Source: Pyrocephalus nanus (taxonomy: Eukaryota; Chordata; Aves; Passeriformes; Tyrannidae). Taken from it: a stretch of 64,000 nt of DNA. Below the pieces are notes generated by a model. The model did no database searches. It saw nothing but the letters and a program-made list of their open reading frames with translations, and was not told the origin of the DNA. The DNA lies in the NCBI GenBank assembly GCA_038380795.1, contig CM076270.1:24754001-24818000 (forward strand), given 5' to 3'. Positions 45,656 to 57,352 of the stretch are shown here, piece by piece; position 1 is the stretch's first letter, and each line of letters starts with the position of its first letter. Both the position numbers and the translations under genes were made by a program.

Positions 45656-46520
45656 ATTTCATCTCCTTTTCATCTCCACGTGGTCCATCAAGGAAGCCTA
45701 ATTAGCATGTCCCTCTCATATCTTTGTTTTTCCCTCAGACACCTCATAGCAATCATTCTCTGTGTTTATTGCTAACCATTTATGTCCCAGGCATGTTAAA
45801 GAAGGAAGTTTCTCAGCACAATTATTAACATGCTATCACTTTATCAAGTACCTTTACGTTTTGTAACATGTTTGGTAGTTGAAACTTCCCCTCCCTCCCC
45901 CTCCCCCCCCCAAGAAAATAGGGTGGTCTGCTCAGAGATTCATTGCTCTAATAATTTATTTTCTGAGAAGAACCCTAATCATGCAAGATTGAGACCATGG
46001 AAGCAGTGAACATTCTTGTTTCATACTTTATGTTTCTTAATTAGTGTTTCAACATCTCAGGATTTATATTTTTGCTGTAGTGGGGATTGGCACAGTTAGA
46101 ACCATTCATTTAAAAGAAAAAAAGCAATTTTTCCTTGATGAGAATACTAAATTAATGCTTAATAATAGACTTAAATAATAGCATCTTAATTAGATTGCCA
46201 GCTTTCACACTCACTGTGTTATCAGGTAAAAATACAGAACTTCACGTTTCAGAATTATTCAAAAGAATGAGAAGTTAAAAAAGAACCCCCATCCTGCTAA
46301 GTACACACACCATTTTCATGTGGCAATTATACTATTTTACTCTAATACTTACAGTTTGAATACAGTAGACAGACAGGGAAAGACTCAGTATACCAAAACC
46401 AAAAACCATAATTAATTCTAACAGCAAGAAATGAGAATAATCACATATTGGATGAAATTCTGCTCTCATTTACTCCACCATAATAGTTTATTCTGGTGAC
46501 TAGTATGTGAATGTGCCCTC

Positions 46521-46552
46521 TTTTATATATATGTGTGTGTATATATATATAT
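46521..46552. repeat. TA/TG dinucleotide microsatellite
   Basis: A TATATATATG run, then GTGTGTGTA, then TATATATATATA. Compound and likely variable in length. Confidence 0.85.
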
Positions 46553-48360
46553 TTATCCAAAGAGCTATACATTTTATAGACTGCAGCATTTGGTTAATGG
46601 TTACTAAATCTGGTGTTTACAGAGATGTTAGGAAGGATGGTATTTATTTGCAATTTTATTTCCCTCACAGTGAAACATGGAATCCATACAGCTGTACAAT
46701 GAAGATGATTAGAATTGCCAGAAATGAAGGCCTCCTGGGAAAAAAAAATATCAATAGCAGAGTTTAACTACACGAACCATAATTGCATTATTAGCTCTGC
46801 TGTGCTCTACCACAGGAAAGCTAATGACATGATTCTGAAGAAGCTTTATAGATTATGGAAAACTATATAACCTCTTGCTCTCCCATTGACAACACAACTC
46901 ATTTGAGATCCCTGCCATTAAGGGAAGGGAAGCTGCCTCATTTTTCACAAACCTTGTGATTATGTCTTTTCAGGGATTTTAAATATTAACTGTATATATG
47001 CCCATGGACCAGTAGCTGGAATAACAAATAACCGTTTGTTCAGCCTTAGCTGTGGCCAATTCAGCAGTGAATTGTGTTTTCATCTGAGCCAAATACATCA
47101 ATAACTGTTGAAGGAGGAGAGAAGGAGAGCTACTCCCTGCTCCAGATACGCACTGGCTACACCTGAGAGGCACCAAGAGATTCCCTACCACAAAGTGTCA
47201 GTGAAATGAAATGTCTGGGATTTTTCAGAGTTCTGATTGTACTCACTGCACCAGCAGTCTGCCTACAGTTTGCTAGCAGAATGCCAGTTTAAAAGCACAA
47301 GACCAAAATAATGTTCATTATTCTCTGACAACATGCAGTTGTTATTCCCAGTGAGTCACTCCCACTTTGTTCCTGTATTTTCCCCCCTACACCCAGCCCC
47401 CAGGTTGCAAGAGCATAACTATATGAAAACTGTGATTATTTCAGTAGTTACTGAAATAGAAGGAATGAGTAATCGAGATTAATAAGTCTCAAAACACAGA
47501 ATGATCCAAGACACAATCCTCAAACATTGGGCCTGGGAGACACCTCCTCCATCACATTTCTCAAATCAAACTTGCTTGACTTGTACACATTTGCTGCTGG
47601 GCTCCTTTTCTCACTCTGTATGTGCACTGTTAGGCACCTGTGGGTGTCCCCTTACTGCTGCAACTTCACCACCACACAAGGATCAGTGCTTTTGTCACTG
47701 GGAAGGAGGATCTGTGGGCTCTGTGAAAGAGAACCAGCCCTGGAGTATTTCCCAATTCACAGCTCAAGGTGGGCACAGTTAATTTAAGTTAGGTGATGGA
47801 TGCCTTCCCTGCCCTGAGCAGTGTGGGTGTCACTGCAGGGTTCCCATGCAGGGGCAGAGTGGGGCAGCCTGGCTGGGCACTGCCCTCACCCCACAGCCTT
47901 TGGTAAATGGGCAGGTTTGCTCCTGCTGCTGGGGCTGACGTGGTGCTTCTGCCCTCACTGGCACCACAAAGCAACTGAGAGCATGAGACACAAGGCTTGC
48001 CTTAAAACTGGATATGGGGCAGCAGGCTAAAAGAAAAAAAATAAAAAAGCACTGATGGACCAGCAAAATCAACTATAATTATTTATGCATCATCTTCTAT
48101 TTAAGTTCCTAATGAGGCCACTCACCACTCCACAAACCTGCTATCACATTCTTCCCACTGGGGCTCGAGAGGGCTGCCTTCCTGAAGGACCCATCAATGA
48201 AACTCTAACGAGGGAATTTCTGAACGGACATTCAGCTGAGAAATGCACAAGATACGCTGGCTGAGAGTCTGGAAGTTCTTGGAAAGCAGCGCCGTATCCC
48301 AAGGGAACGTGCCTGTTTCCAGGTCTGTGGTTTCCACTGCCCAGCCCTGCCGGGTTTACT

Positions 48361-48580
48361 GATGTGCAGGGAGATGTTGATGGGGTTACCGATGTGCAGG
48401 ATTCTGGTTTTACCGATGTGCGGGGAGATGTTGATGGGGTTACCGATGTGCAGGGAGATGTTGATGGGGTTACCGATGTGCAGGGAGATGATGTCGGGTT
48501 TACCGATGTGCAGGGAGATGTTGATGGGGTTACCGATGTGCAGGGAGATGTCGGGTTTACCGATGTGCAGGGAGATGTTG
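48361..48580. repeat. 30/27/24-bp minisatellite, about 7.6 copies
   Basis: Units begin GATGTGCAGGGAGATG and end TTGATGGGGTTACC or TCGGGTTTACC. Successive lengths are 30, 24, 30, 30, 30, 30 and 27 bp plus a 19-bp partial unit. Every length is a multiple of three, and neither strand has a stop in several frames, so repetitive frames of 100 to 147 codons (MCREMLMGLP, GDVDGVTDVQ and TSPCTSV types) arise. No start, splice or domain evidence supports translation. Confidence 0.95.
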
Positions 48581-51500
48581 CCATCAAGTGGCCGTTCCCT
48601 CAACTACAGAGCCTCTCCCCTGCGGGACAGGCTGCCTGCTCTCCCCGCGATGAGTTCCTGCTCTGAACTGTCGGGTGTGTTCGTGTAATAACTCAGCTGC
48701 TAGCACATTACTCAAAACCACTTGTAATCCCAATCGCTTTGAATCTCCAAAAAGGAGGAGGATATTTAAGGCATCTAAATTAGCAGCATCTGACTTATTT
48801 ATTAGTAAAATCCATCCAGACATATTTTCCTCTCTGGCAGAAGAGCATAATGAAATTCTAATTCTGGAGAGGAGGTATGAAGGGAAGCATTGCCCTTAAA
48901 GCTGTTGCACATACTTCCTTACAAACCATAGGGGGCATTATGTTACCATGGTTTGTTCTCCTCATTTATCAATTTTAAATGATGCTGTGCTATTCTCATA
49001 TTCATCATGCTCTCAAAATCCCTGTCTTTGCACCAATGCAAGAAATAAAGAGAGAAAACTGTGTTCTATATATTCTGCTGTTTCAAGAGTCCTTTTCAGG
49101 ACATTCAAAACGTGGGATAGGCACCCTTTCTTACCACCTGCATTTAGATCCATTTACAGGCTCTGAAATGTGCAGGTTAATCTGTAAAGTGTCAAAAATC
49201 TGTTGCTGAGTGAATGCACAAAGGAAGCAAGGGACTAACCTTATGGAAGTGATGAGAAAAACCGTACAATTTTAGAGTCCCGGGCTCTGCACAGCACAGG
49301 AGTATTTCCTCCCTGTTTACTTGAGAAGAAATGCACCTGCAGGTGTGATGGGAGAGGGCAGGGTGGCTCTGGTCCAGCTCTGCTCCTCCTGTGCCTTCCC
49401 ACGGCCCATCAGGCACCTGCAGGAGAACCTGGAATCTGCAATATCCACACCAATCCCTTTGGCTCTGCCACCAGCTCCCAGCCAGTCTCCTGGTCCCCTG
49501 TGATGCTGCCTGTAAACACCCACCACACAGTGGTGTTTCCCTTGGGGAAGAAAGAAAAGAAAAAAAAAAGGGAGGAGGGGGCAGATTTTGTAACTTGCTG
49601 TAATAACAAATATTTAGTCCACTTCAGAATAAATGCCAGCTTCTGAGGGTGAGATTTGATACTCTCTATGGCATCAAGACATCTCCCCAGTTCCTTGCTC
49701 AAATAAAGACTTGCCAGAACAAAATAGAGGAGAAACAGACAAAATTTAAAGTATTAGGTTGTAAAATGGCAACTGAGACTTAGGTTTTGCAGGAGAAAAA
49801 AATGGAGTATCAGCCATTTCTATTTAGAATCCTTAGGAAATGTCAAGCTTTTAGTATTCATAAACTCACTGCTTATTACTGTCATCCTGAGAAGAGGAAA
49901 AGGAGAACATAATGAGAAAGGCAGAAACATTTTGAGGTAATATATGTTTTTCTGAAGCACTTCAAGGAACAAACTAACAATTTGCTACTAAGATGGTTCT
50001 CCCACCTGAGAACTGCATTCTGTGGTTAATTTTGAGAAAAGCTGGTGTTGCTTCATCCCCTCCTGTTTCTCTCACGTTCCTTTCGGAGATCCCTCAGGTG
50101 CAGAAAGGATGTATGGATACTTCTTGGCCTCACATCACACTTCAGCCACTCAGTGCTCTTGACACCTACAAAAACATTCTCAAGAGAGAGAAGGGGAGAT
50201 GGGGCCACCTAATTGCATAATCTTAGAAGAATGGCTGCATCATTCCGGAGCAGCAGTGACAGCTGCTGGCGATGCCCGCGCTGCAGGCGGTCACTGAGCC
50301 GTGGGTTTCCTGCTCATCTGGCTGGAAAGTGGCAGGGGGTGCCCTCTTGGCATCCCACACCGTGGCAGACACTTTAGGAACTCCCATGCACTAGGCCTTT
50401 TTGGGAGAAGGGTGTACACTCACCTCTGGTGAAGTGCCAGTTTTAGGGGCTGTATTCTTTGCTTTCAGAGATGTCACAGGACAAATGGGATATGAGCAGG
50501 GAAGTCAAGTGAAGTTCCTGGGACTTTTGGTTATACAGACCTGGTTTCTGGAATTTTCCCTTAAGATGTATATTCTCTACTGAGTGGTTTTTTTACAGGA
50601 GATGCTAAAGGAGAGTTTGTGCCATTTAAAATCCAGGACTCTAAAATACCAGCAAGTGCAAAGACAACTGTTGGTAGTTTGAATAATAATACATATCTAC
50701 AAAAGCCTTCTCTGTTATTTTATTTATACCTCAATTATATCGCTTCTGAAAACACAGTTTGGAAAGAAGGGCAGAGCTCGGTGCATATCCTTTCACCTCC
50801 TTCATGCATATGAGTATACAAAATTCACCTCAGGGTCAGAAATCAAATGGTTATTATGGCTTCAGAAGGAACATCACACATGCCGTGCTCTGTGGTGTCT
50901 CACAATACAGTCTCTTCATCTCCTCAGTTACCATCCACTCTTTATTAATAAGCACTGAGCTCAAAACAGAACAAAGCTTTAATCCTACACTTCTTTTGAG
51001 CAGGATGGTGTGCTATCTTACAGCCTTCTCTTAGTGGTATCCACACACCATATGCTTACAGTGATATTTGCTTTATTTTTATTTCCATTTAAGACTATAT
51101 GTTTTTATGTTTTCTCTAGTGTATTTTAATCACTTGTTGAGCAATGCTGTCATCTTCCTGCCTTGGTCTTACAATGCTGGGTGAGCTGCCAGAGCTTCCA
51201 GAAGTAACAAAAGCCAGTTGCAGCCATGCCTACTGTTCTCAGTGCTGTTAGGAAAAGCTGGCAGGCTTACTTTGTCAAATCTGCAGCTGGGTGGCATTTA
51301 CGAGGTGTGTTTCGTGTTTTCACAGCACTAACTTGCATCACAGAAAAGCAGAAAACTGTAATTTTAATTGGAGTAATCATAGGTATCATTCTTGCCACTC
51401 TATATTACATTAAGTTAATGAACTTTGGGAGATACCCTTGAACACATCATCGCGATCAGCCCGATTCATTACAAACTTTGTGCTTCATTTACATGGGTTC

Positions 51501-53777
51501 CTGGTTTATTTTACTGGGCATGGGGAATATGCACCCTCTGTAATCAGCTTGACTTTTTTTTTCTCCCACACACAAATTATTACTTCTGACAGACAGTCTG
51601 AAGTGACAGAGCAACCAAAGAAGCATAAAAAGAATATGTATGTACTCTAAACCAGTACTGTATTCAGAACTGGAGTACTGAATATGAAAAAGGTATGAAA
51701 TAAAGTTTTGAAAAGCTGTTTGTTTGGGTCTTTTGTTTGTTTGGTTTGTGGGTTTGCTGAGCTTTTTTTAAATCCTTTTACTTATTTGTTTGTTATGGGG
51801 AAGTGGGGCAGCTTTTCCTACCATTCACCAGGACCCTCCTCTGGAACTGTGCTCTCCAGCAGACCCCATGCAGCAGGGAAGGATCCTACCTTGCAGCTTT
51901 CCCCTTAAAGCTCAACTTGATTTAAAAAGAAAATAATCACAGCTGGTTTAGAGTTAAAATTAACTTGAAGGAAAACAGAGCATTTCAAAAAGAAAAAAAA
52001 CACTGAAAAGTCATTCTCCCAACGTTTCTGTCAGAACAATCTCTTCCACTAGTTGACCAAGGAACTTTCCAATCTCATTTTGCTTGCTGTGCCACGTGTA
52101 TGAAACTAATTCTGAACAAGAACATGCCTGTGCATTTTTATGTAACACACCTGAGACTGCCACTGCTTTAGAGCTCAGTAAGGCCACTCCAGGTACAGAA
52201 GCAATGCTCTTCCCCTACCTGCTGCTTCTCCTTGTCAGCCAGTCCACCTAGAAACTCTTCTGCTCTATCATATCTCACATTCCTTTACTTCATGCATTTT
52301 TCTTTCTGTATGAAGCCAGAAAGCAGCAAAGATCTTGCAGCTTTCATAATTTCTATATGCCCTTATTAAATGCAGGCATTTAGAACATACAACTGTGTAG
52401 CAGCTCACAGCTCCATCCAAGGGCAGATTTTCTGAAAGAGCAGTTCTGGGGAAGCACGTACAAAGTACAAAACTCTCAGATAATTCCAAGGTCACTTTCA
52501 TCAGAAAGCCTGGCTCGAGCCCACTGTGTGACAGAATTAGCAAGCAGCTGTAGCCATCATGCCCATGCAGTACTTTTTGATAAGTTTGCCTGTGAAGATG
52601 ATAAGCAGAACATACAGGTCATGATGACAACATGCATCTACTAACTAGCTCACGTTAGCTAAAGCTGGCAGCTGTAAATTAGCCAAAGAACATTTTGTTC
52701 CCCAAACCAAGAAAATTCTTTCTAGTTTTGTCAGCTTGGGTGTTGTCTTCTATATCACTTTCTCCTTATTAGCTAATAGTACATTTTAAAAATGGGCAAT
52801 TAAAGGCATCAAAATTCCCATTATGTTACAGATCACGTCTCTATTCTAAGGATGAACAAACTGCCAAACCCAGCAGCAGCTCTGCCACACCACAACCAGA
52901 AGCACAGTTAAACTTGGTTATTATCAGTAGAATTAGAGGTCCCTTTTAAGCACCGTGATCTTTAAGTCTTATCTTCCCACTACTTATTTTTGGTACACTT
53001 TTTGCCTGGAAATCCAACTGTTAGAATAAGTTTGTTTACTGTTCTCTTTCCAAACAGCTGTAGGTTTCTGTATTAATCTAGCAAAGAGGGAGGAAAAGGG
53101 TTTACAACAGCTGCAAGTATTTGTTTTTACATGTAGATGCCATGATACTCTAAAAATATTTGTCAAAAATAAATACAAGCAAAACACCAGAGACACTGGC
53201 AATACCTAAATATCAGCTGCTGTCAAGTGCCCTAATCCCAAAGGTGACTCAGGCAGTCTTGTAGGGTGGAGATTTCAGCATATCTTGACTCCTGCTAATC
53301 TTACCACTGAGGCAGCATCAACATTTTATTCTCAGAAATTTCTTATCTATCTGCCCACTCTTGCCCCCCTTTGAAAGTTTTGCACAATAAGGAGAAGATG
53401 AGAATATTACTTTGTTGTAACAGAGTGGGTGGAAAAGAGTAAAAAAAAAAAGATATTAAAATGGATGATGTGAATAATTAAAACCACTTTTCTACCTACT
53501 GAAGGAACAGAAAGCACAAAGATGAAAGTGGGGTCGCTTGTTTTATGAGTTGCCTGGCCAATCAATACCATCCGTCAGCAGCAACTGTATAAACACATCC
53601 CCTCAGCAAAGCCTTTGTAGAGCCACCTGCACCCTGGGCCAGACTGGACCTCGGTGACATTTCAAACATTCTCACGAGAAGTTTTCTTCATTCGATGAAT
53701 ACAACTCACTGCATGGCTGAGCAAATTACTGGAACATATGCAGGGGTAGTTTGGGATTTTCCAGCAGTGGTTTAAGT

Positions 53778-53895
53778 TGTTGTTTGGGTTTTATTTGGTT
53801 GGGGTTTTTTGGTTTTGTGGAGGATTTTTGTTTGTTTTTTTGTTTTGGGGGTTTTTGTTGTTTGGTTTTGTTTTGGTTTTTTGGGTTTTTTTTAA
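53778..53895. repeat. G/T-rich low-complexity tract
   Basis: TTGTTTGGGTTTTATTTGG followed by many GGTTTT and TTTGTT repeats. It gives spurious Phe/Gly/Leu-rich (plus strand) and Lys/Asn/Pro-rich (minus strand) frames. Confidence 0.9.
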
Positions 53896-56800
53896 CCAAT
53901 GCTGCTTTTTAACATTTGAAACCCCCGTATTCATTTCCATTCGTGTTCCAAACAGATTTGACAAAACTTTTGTGTACTCTGCAGCTTGACTCACAACTGC
54001 CAAATCCCCCAGCCACTGTAAATCAGTTTATCTGCACTGAACTCAGTGGAGAGAGGTGAATTCAATCTAGCTGAGGATTTAGGCTATTGCATTTTAAAGT
54101 TAAAAAAAAAAAAAAAGGCAGCAGCATCTTGAGCAGTTATTTATTATTGAGCTATCAGGCTTATTTGTTTTTTGCAGTGTTTGACAGAATCAAGGAAGTG
54201 AATTGTCATTGCAGTAAGCAGGGGGTTATACATACAATTCTCATTAACAGTAGTATTCTTCTTGGGATTTTGCAATGCCAATGCCACCTAATCAGTCCTA
54301 GCTTTCATGCTCCTGCATGCACAAAGCAGAAGGAATGGGACTTATGGAAGGTGAAGCGAAATTACTATGCAAAAAAACCCCAGCCTGGTTTCATCACTGA
54401 ACTTCACAATCCCCAAGCAATGTGAGCCATGATACTTAACAACATTTCACACTGAATTCAAGGCAGTCATTACCTTAACCAGTCTGCTCTCAGTCTCCAG
54501 CTCTGCCCTATGGGGTGTTCCCTTGATATAAAGATAGACTTTAATATAAAAGGTCTATCTCAAAATTCTATTAAAAAGTCCATCTTTACATTAAACTTCT
54601 GCCAAAGGAGAATTTATTTATTAAAGATATTGTTTACTTTTCTGTCTAGGCCTGAAATCAGCAGGTGTTTTTCCATTTCTTCAATGACAGAAAAACAATA
54701 ACCCACAACTGGTTTACTGCATGTGTATAAAAGGGGAAAAAAAAAATCACATTGCATCACAGTTTCCTCCTTCTGTTTTTCCAGAGTGCTATTCAGTTTT
54801 GTGACTCCATTCTCAAATTCTACCATGGTTGCCCAGAATCAGGGTAGTTCAGTGTACAAAGGAAGAACAGAAATTAAAGATGTGGCAGGAGCGATATAAG
54901 AAGTATTTTCTGTTAGCATTTTTATTTCCCTTCCCTGTCCAGCCAAGCACAGTGATGCTGTGGGTGACAATTCCAACAGTGACACTGGGATATCAAAGGG
55001 GCAGAAAGAAGAGAATACAAGCAGATCCACCAACCTTTCCTGTGAAACTTCCAATACTTCTTTGCCTCAGTCAAGCATTCATTAGGAAGTTTTCTCTTTG
55101 CCATCACGACCAGGAGAAGGAAAAAGCCAAGCAGAAAGAAACTGTGAAAACATTAATTTGGAATCCGTTTTGGCAAAGGAAAAGTGCAAATTTCTGCACC
55201 TGCCTTGGAAGGGAAACAAGCAAAGGAGTATGAACTCAAAGTTCTGTAGATGAGATCTGTCTGTATGATAAAAACTGCTCTAGTCACACAAAACAGTAAA
55301 AATATTTGATAAAACATGTTCTGCTTCCTAAAAAAGTCTAGTTTTAATGACACTGGAATATTTCAAACAAATGCTTGTACAAAAGGATATACAGTGCATC
55401 CCATAAATTTCCATGGGAAAAATTAAAGAGGAAAGGGAGTAAACATAAAGACCGTGTCAGAAAATTTGTTTTTCCAGTAAATATCAAAGGAATTAATTGT
55501 AAATACAGAGAGATTATGAGGCTCCACACTGACTGGTTAAGCAACCCTATGTGCCTGGCCTACACAAAACTTTCAGTGCAGTAACCACCTAATAATTCAT
55601 TGGCAGATGTGTCAAACAAACAAACAAACCCACCCAAAACAAAGCACCCCTATAGGCACAATATGCAGAATCTCCTCATAAATCAGTAATTATCTTTTTC
55701 AGTGCACTTCCCAGAACAGAAAATTACTGGAAGCAGTGGCTAAGCAAATACCTCACATTCCAGCCTCTTTCTGACCTTACCAAAAGTATAATGCAGCAGA
55801 ACAACTATTTTTTTTTTTTTAGACTTTTTGCTTATAAAAAATGATGTGAAAATGGCTTATTCAAGTGTAGAACAGCTTTTCTTTTAGCTTGGGAGTCCTT
55901 GTTCCAGTGGCCATCTTTTGGCCTGGGCCATGTTGGTGTTGGGTTAGATGGCATAAACAGCTCGACAGGAGTATTTTCCTGCAAAATCTATTTTTAAGTT
56001 TCCACTGTATAGTTGGTAAGTGTTCAAAATCTTACACTCTTCCAATGAAATAAAATAAGCATCAGGAAGAAGTATTAAAATATATCTTTATAGCAGAATG
56101 AATTCAGAGATGCTGCTGCCAAGATCATCCACCACACAACACAGAAACGTCTTAACTGATCACATCCCACTGCAGTGTAAAGTCATTTTGAAAAATCACC
56201 TTTTCCTGTCATCTTGCCTGACAAGCTTTATGTATTTTATTTTTATGCAAGTGAAGGGCAGTTTATTGTGTCCCAGGGGATGAAGTATTAATGATCATTT
56301 GCTCCCTGCTGTGTGGCCTGTCATAATTTTGAATAAAGACTGACAGAAGTAACAACCACTCAGATGGGTAATACTCATCTGACAGTGGCCACTCAGTCCA
56401 TTTTAACCAAGGTCCTTTGCCAAATCCTCAGGTAATTTTCATTTTAAAAATGCAATTTTTGATAGCATCTGCCGATTGCTAGATAGGAGCAGACTAAACA
56501 AACTGTATTTCCTTTGTGTAGCTGTCAGACTTCTATCTCAGCAGGTGTTTTCTGGAAAAAAAGACTTCCAATCTGAAAGCCCATTTTGGCCAGCAAGAAT
56601 CAATCTCTAAAACATTTGGCAATTTGTTATATCAATATCTTAACATGGCGAATTCCTTGCAGCATATAAGAATTAAATACAGTTCTGACAAGTAAATAGA
56701 AGGGAGAATTTTTTAAAATGATAGTACAAAGTCAAGTGTCAAAAAATCCCACAGATTTGTACAATGTGTTGTCATTCATTTCTCTCTCCTCTGCAATGCT

Positions 56801-57310
56801 GCCTGCTTCATTTTACCTTGAGGCTTGTGGAAAAATCCAGATAAAGACAGTTGTTACCAACTCTGACACACAAATAACCTTACATTTTATTAGTCATTTT
56901 ATATCCTATAGCCCCACGGTAGATGCACTCCAAGCTATTAAAAAAAGTTTCAAGAAAATGATTTCTGAGTGTTTTCCGAGCACAAGGTGCAGATGATTAC
57001 AGAGATTAGCAGATGTTGGTATCGATAGTCAGTTGACATGATCCCCACAAAAAGAGCTGCATTTCTTTCCAAGAAACTGCATTTTACCCTTATTCACACT
57101 GAAACAATACAGACTCTCAATATCCCTGCAATTTTTCTGAAAGCTAAATCCTGGCATGAATGATCCTGGTGATGAATGAACTGATATTGGGAGGAAGGAA
57201 ATATTTTCTTTAGAAAAAAAGAAAATATATATTATACATACATATGTGTTTGAATCTATGTATGTATGTATATATATCTTGGTGACAGGTGCACATCAGC
57301 TTGAGGCAAG

Positions 57311-57352
57311 CCCTGCCTCCTGGGTGACAGACCCTGCCTCCTGGGTGACAGA
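57311..57352. repeat. Perfect 21-bp tandem duplication
   Basis: CCCTGCCTCCTGGGTGACAG followed by A occurs twice in succession (57311-57331 and 57332-57352). The flanks contain further GGTGACAG-like words (57282, 57358), suggesting an older and larger repeat. It is GC-rich within an AT-rich region. Confidence 0.9.

Larger units (their letters stand above)
43436..48360. other. Non-coding stretch between two minisatellites
   Basis: Mostly AT-rich unique sequence. Contents: a G/T-rich tract (45564-45655), a CCCCTCCCTCCCCCTCCCCCC run at about 45888-45911, and a TA/TG dinucleotide run (46521-46552). No open frame here has a recognisable product. Confidence 0.6.

Noticed and set aside
48144..48688. 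Repetitive frames on both strands at the 30/27/24-bp array as real genes
   Set aside because: Simultaneous openness of frames on both strands is a property of a stop-free repeat. The frame-keeping lengths are noted as a finding only.
55890..55970. Possible retroposon fragment (TCCTTGTTCCAGTGGCC and GGGTTAGATGG words)
   Set aside because: It does not follow the order of the CR1 3' region or any element I can recognise, so no call is made.
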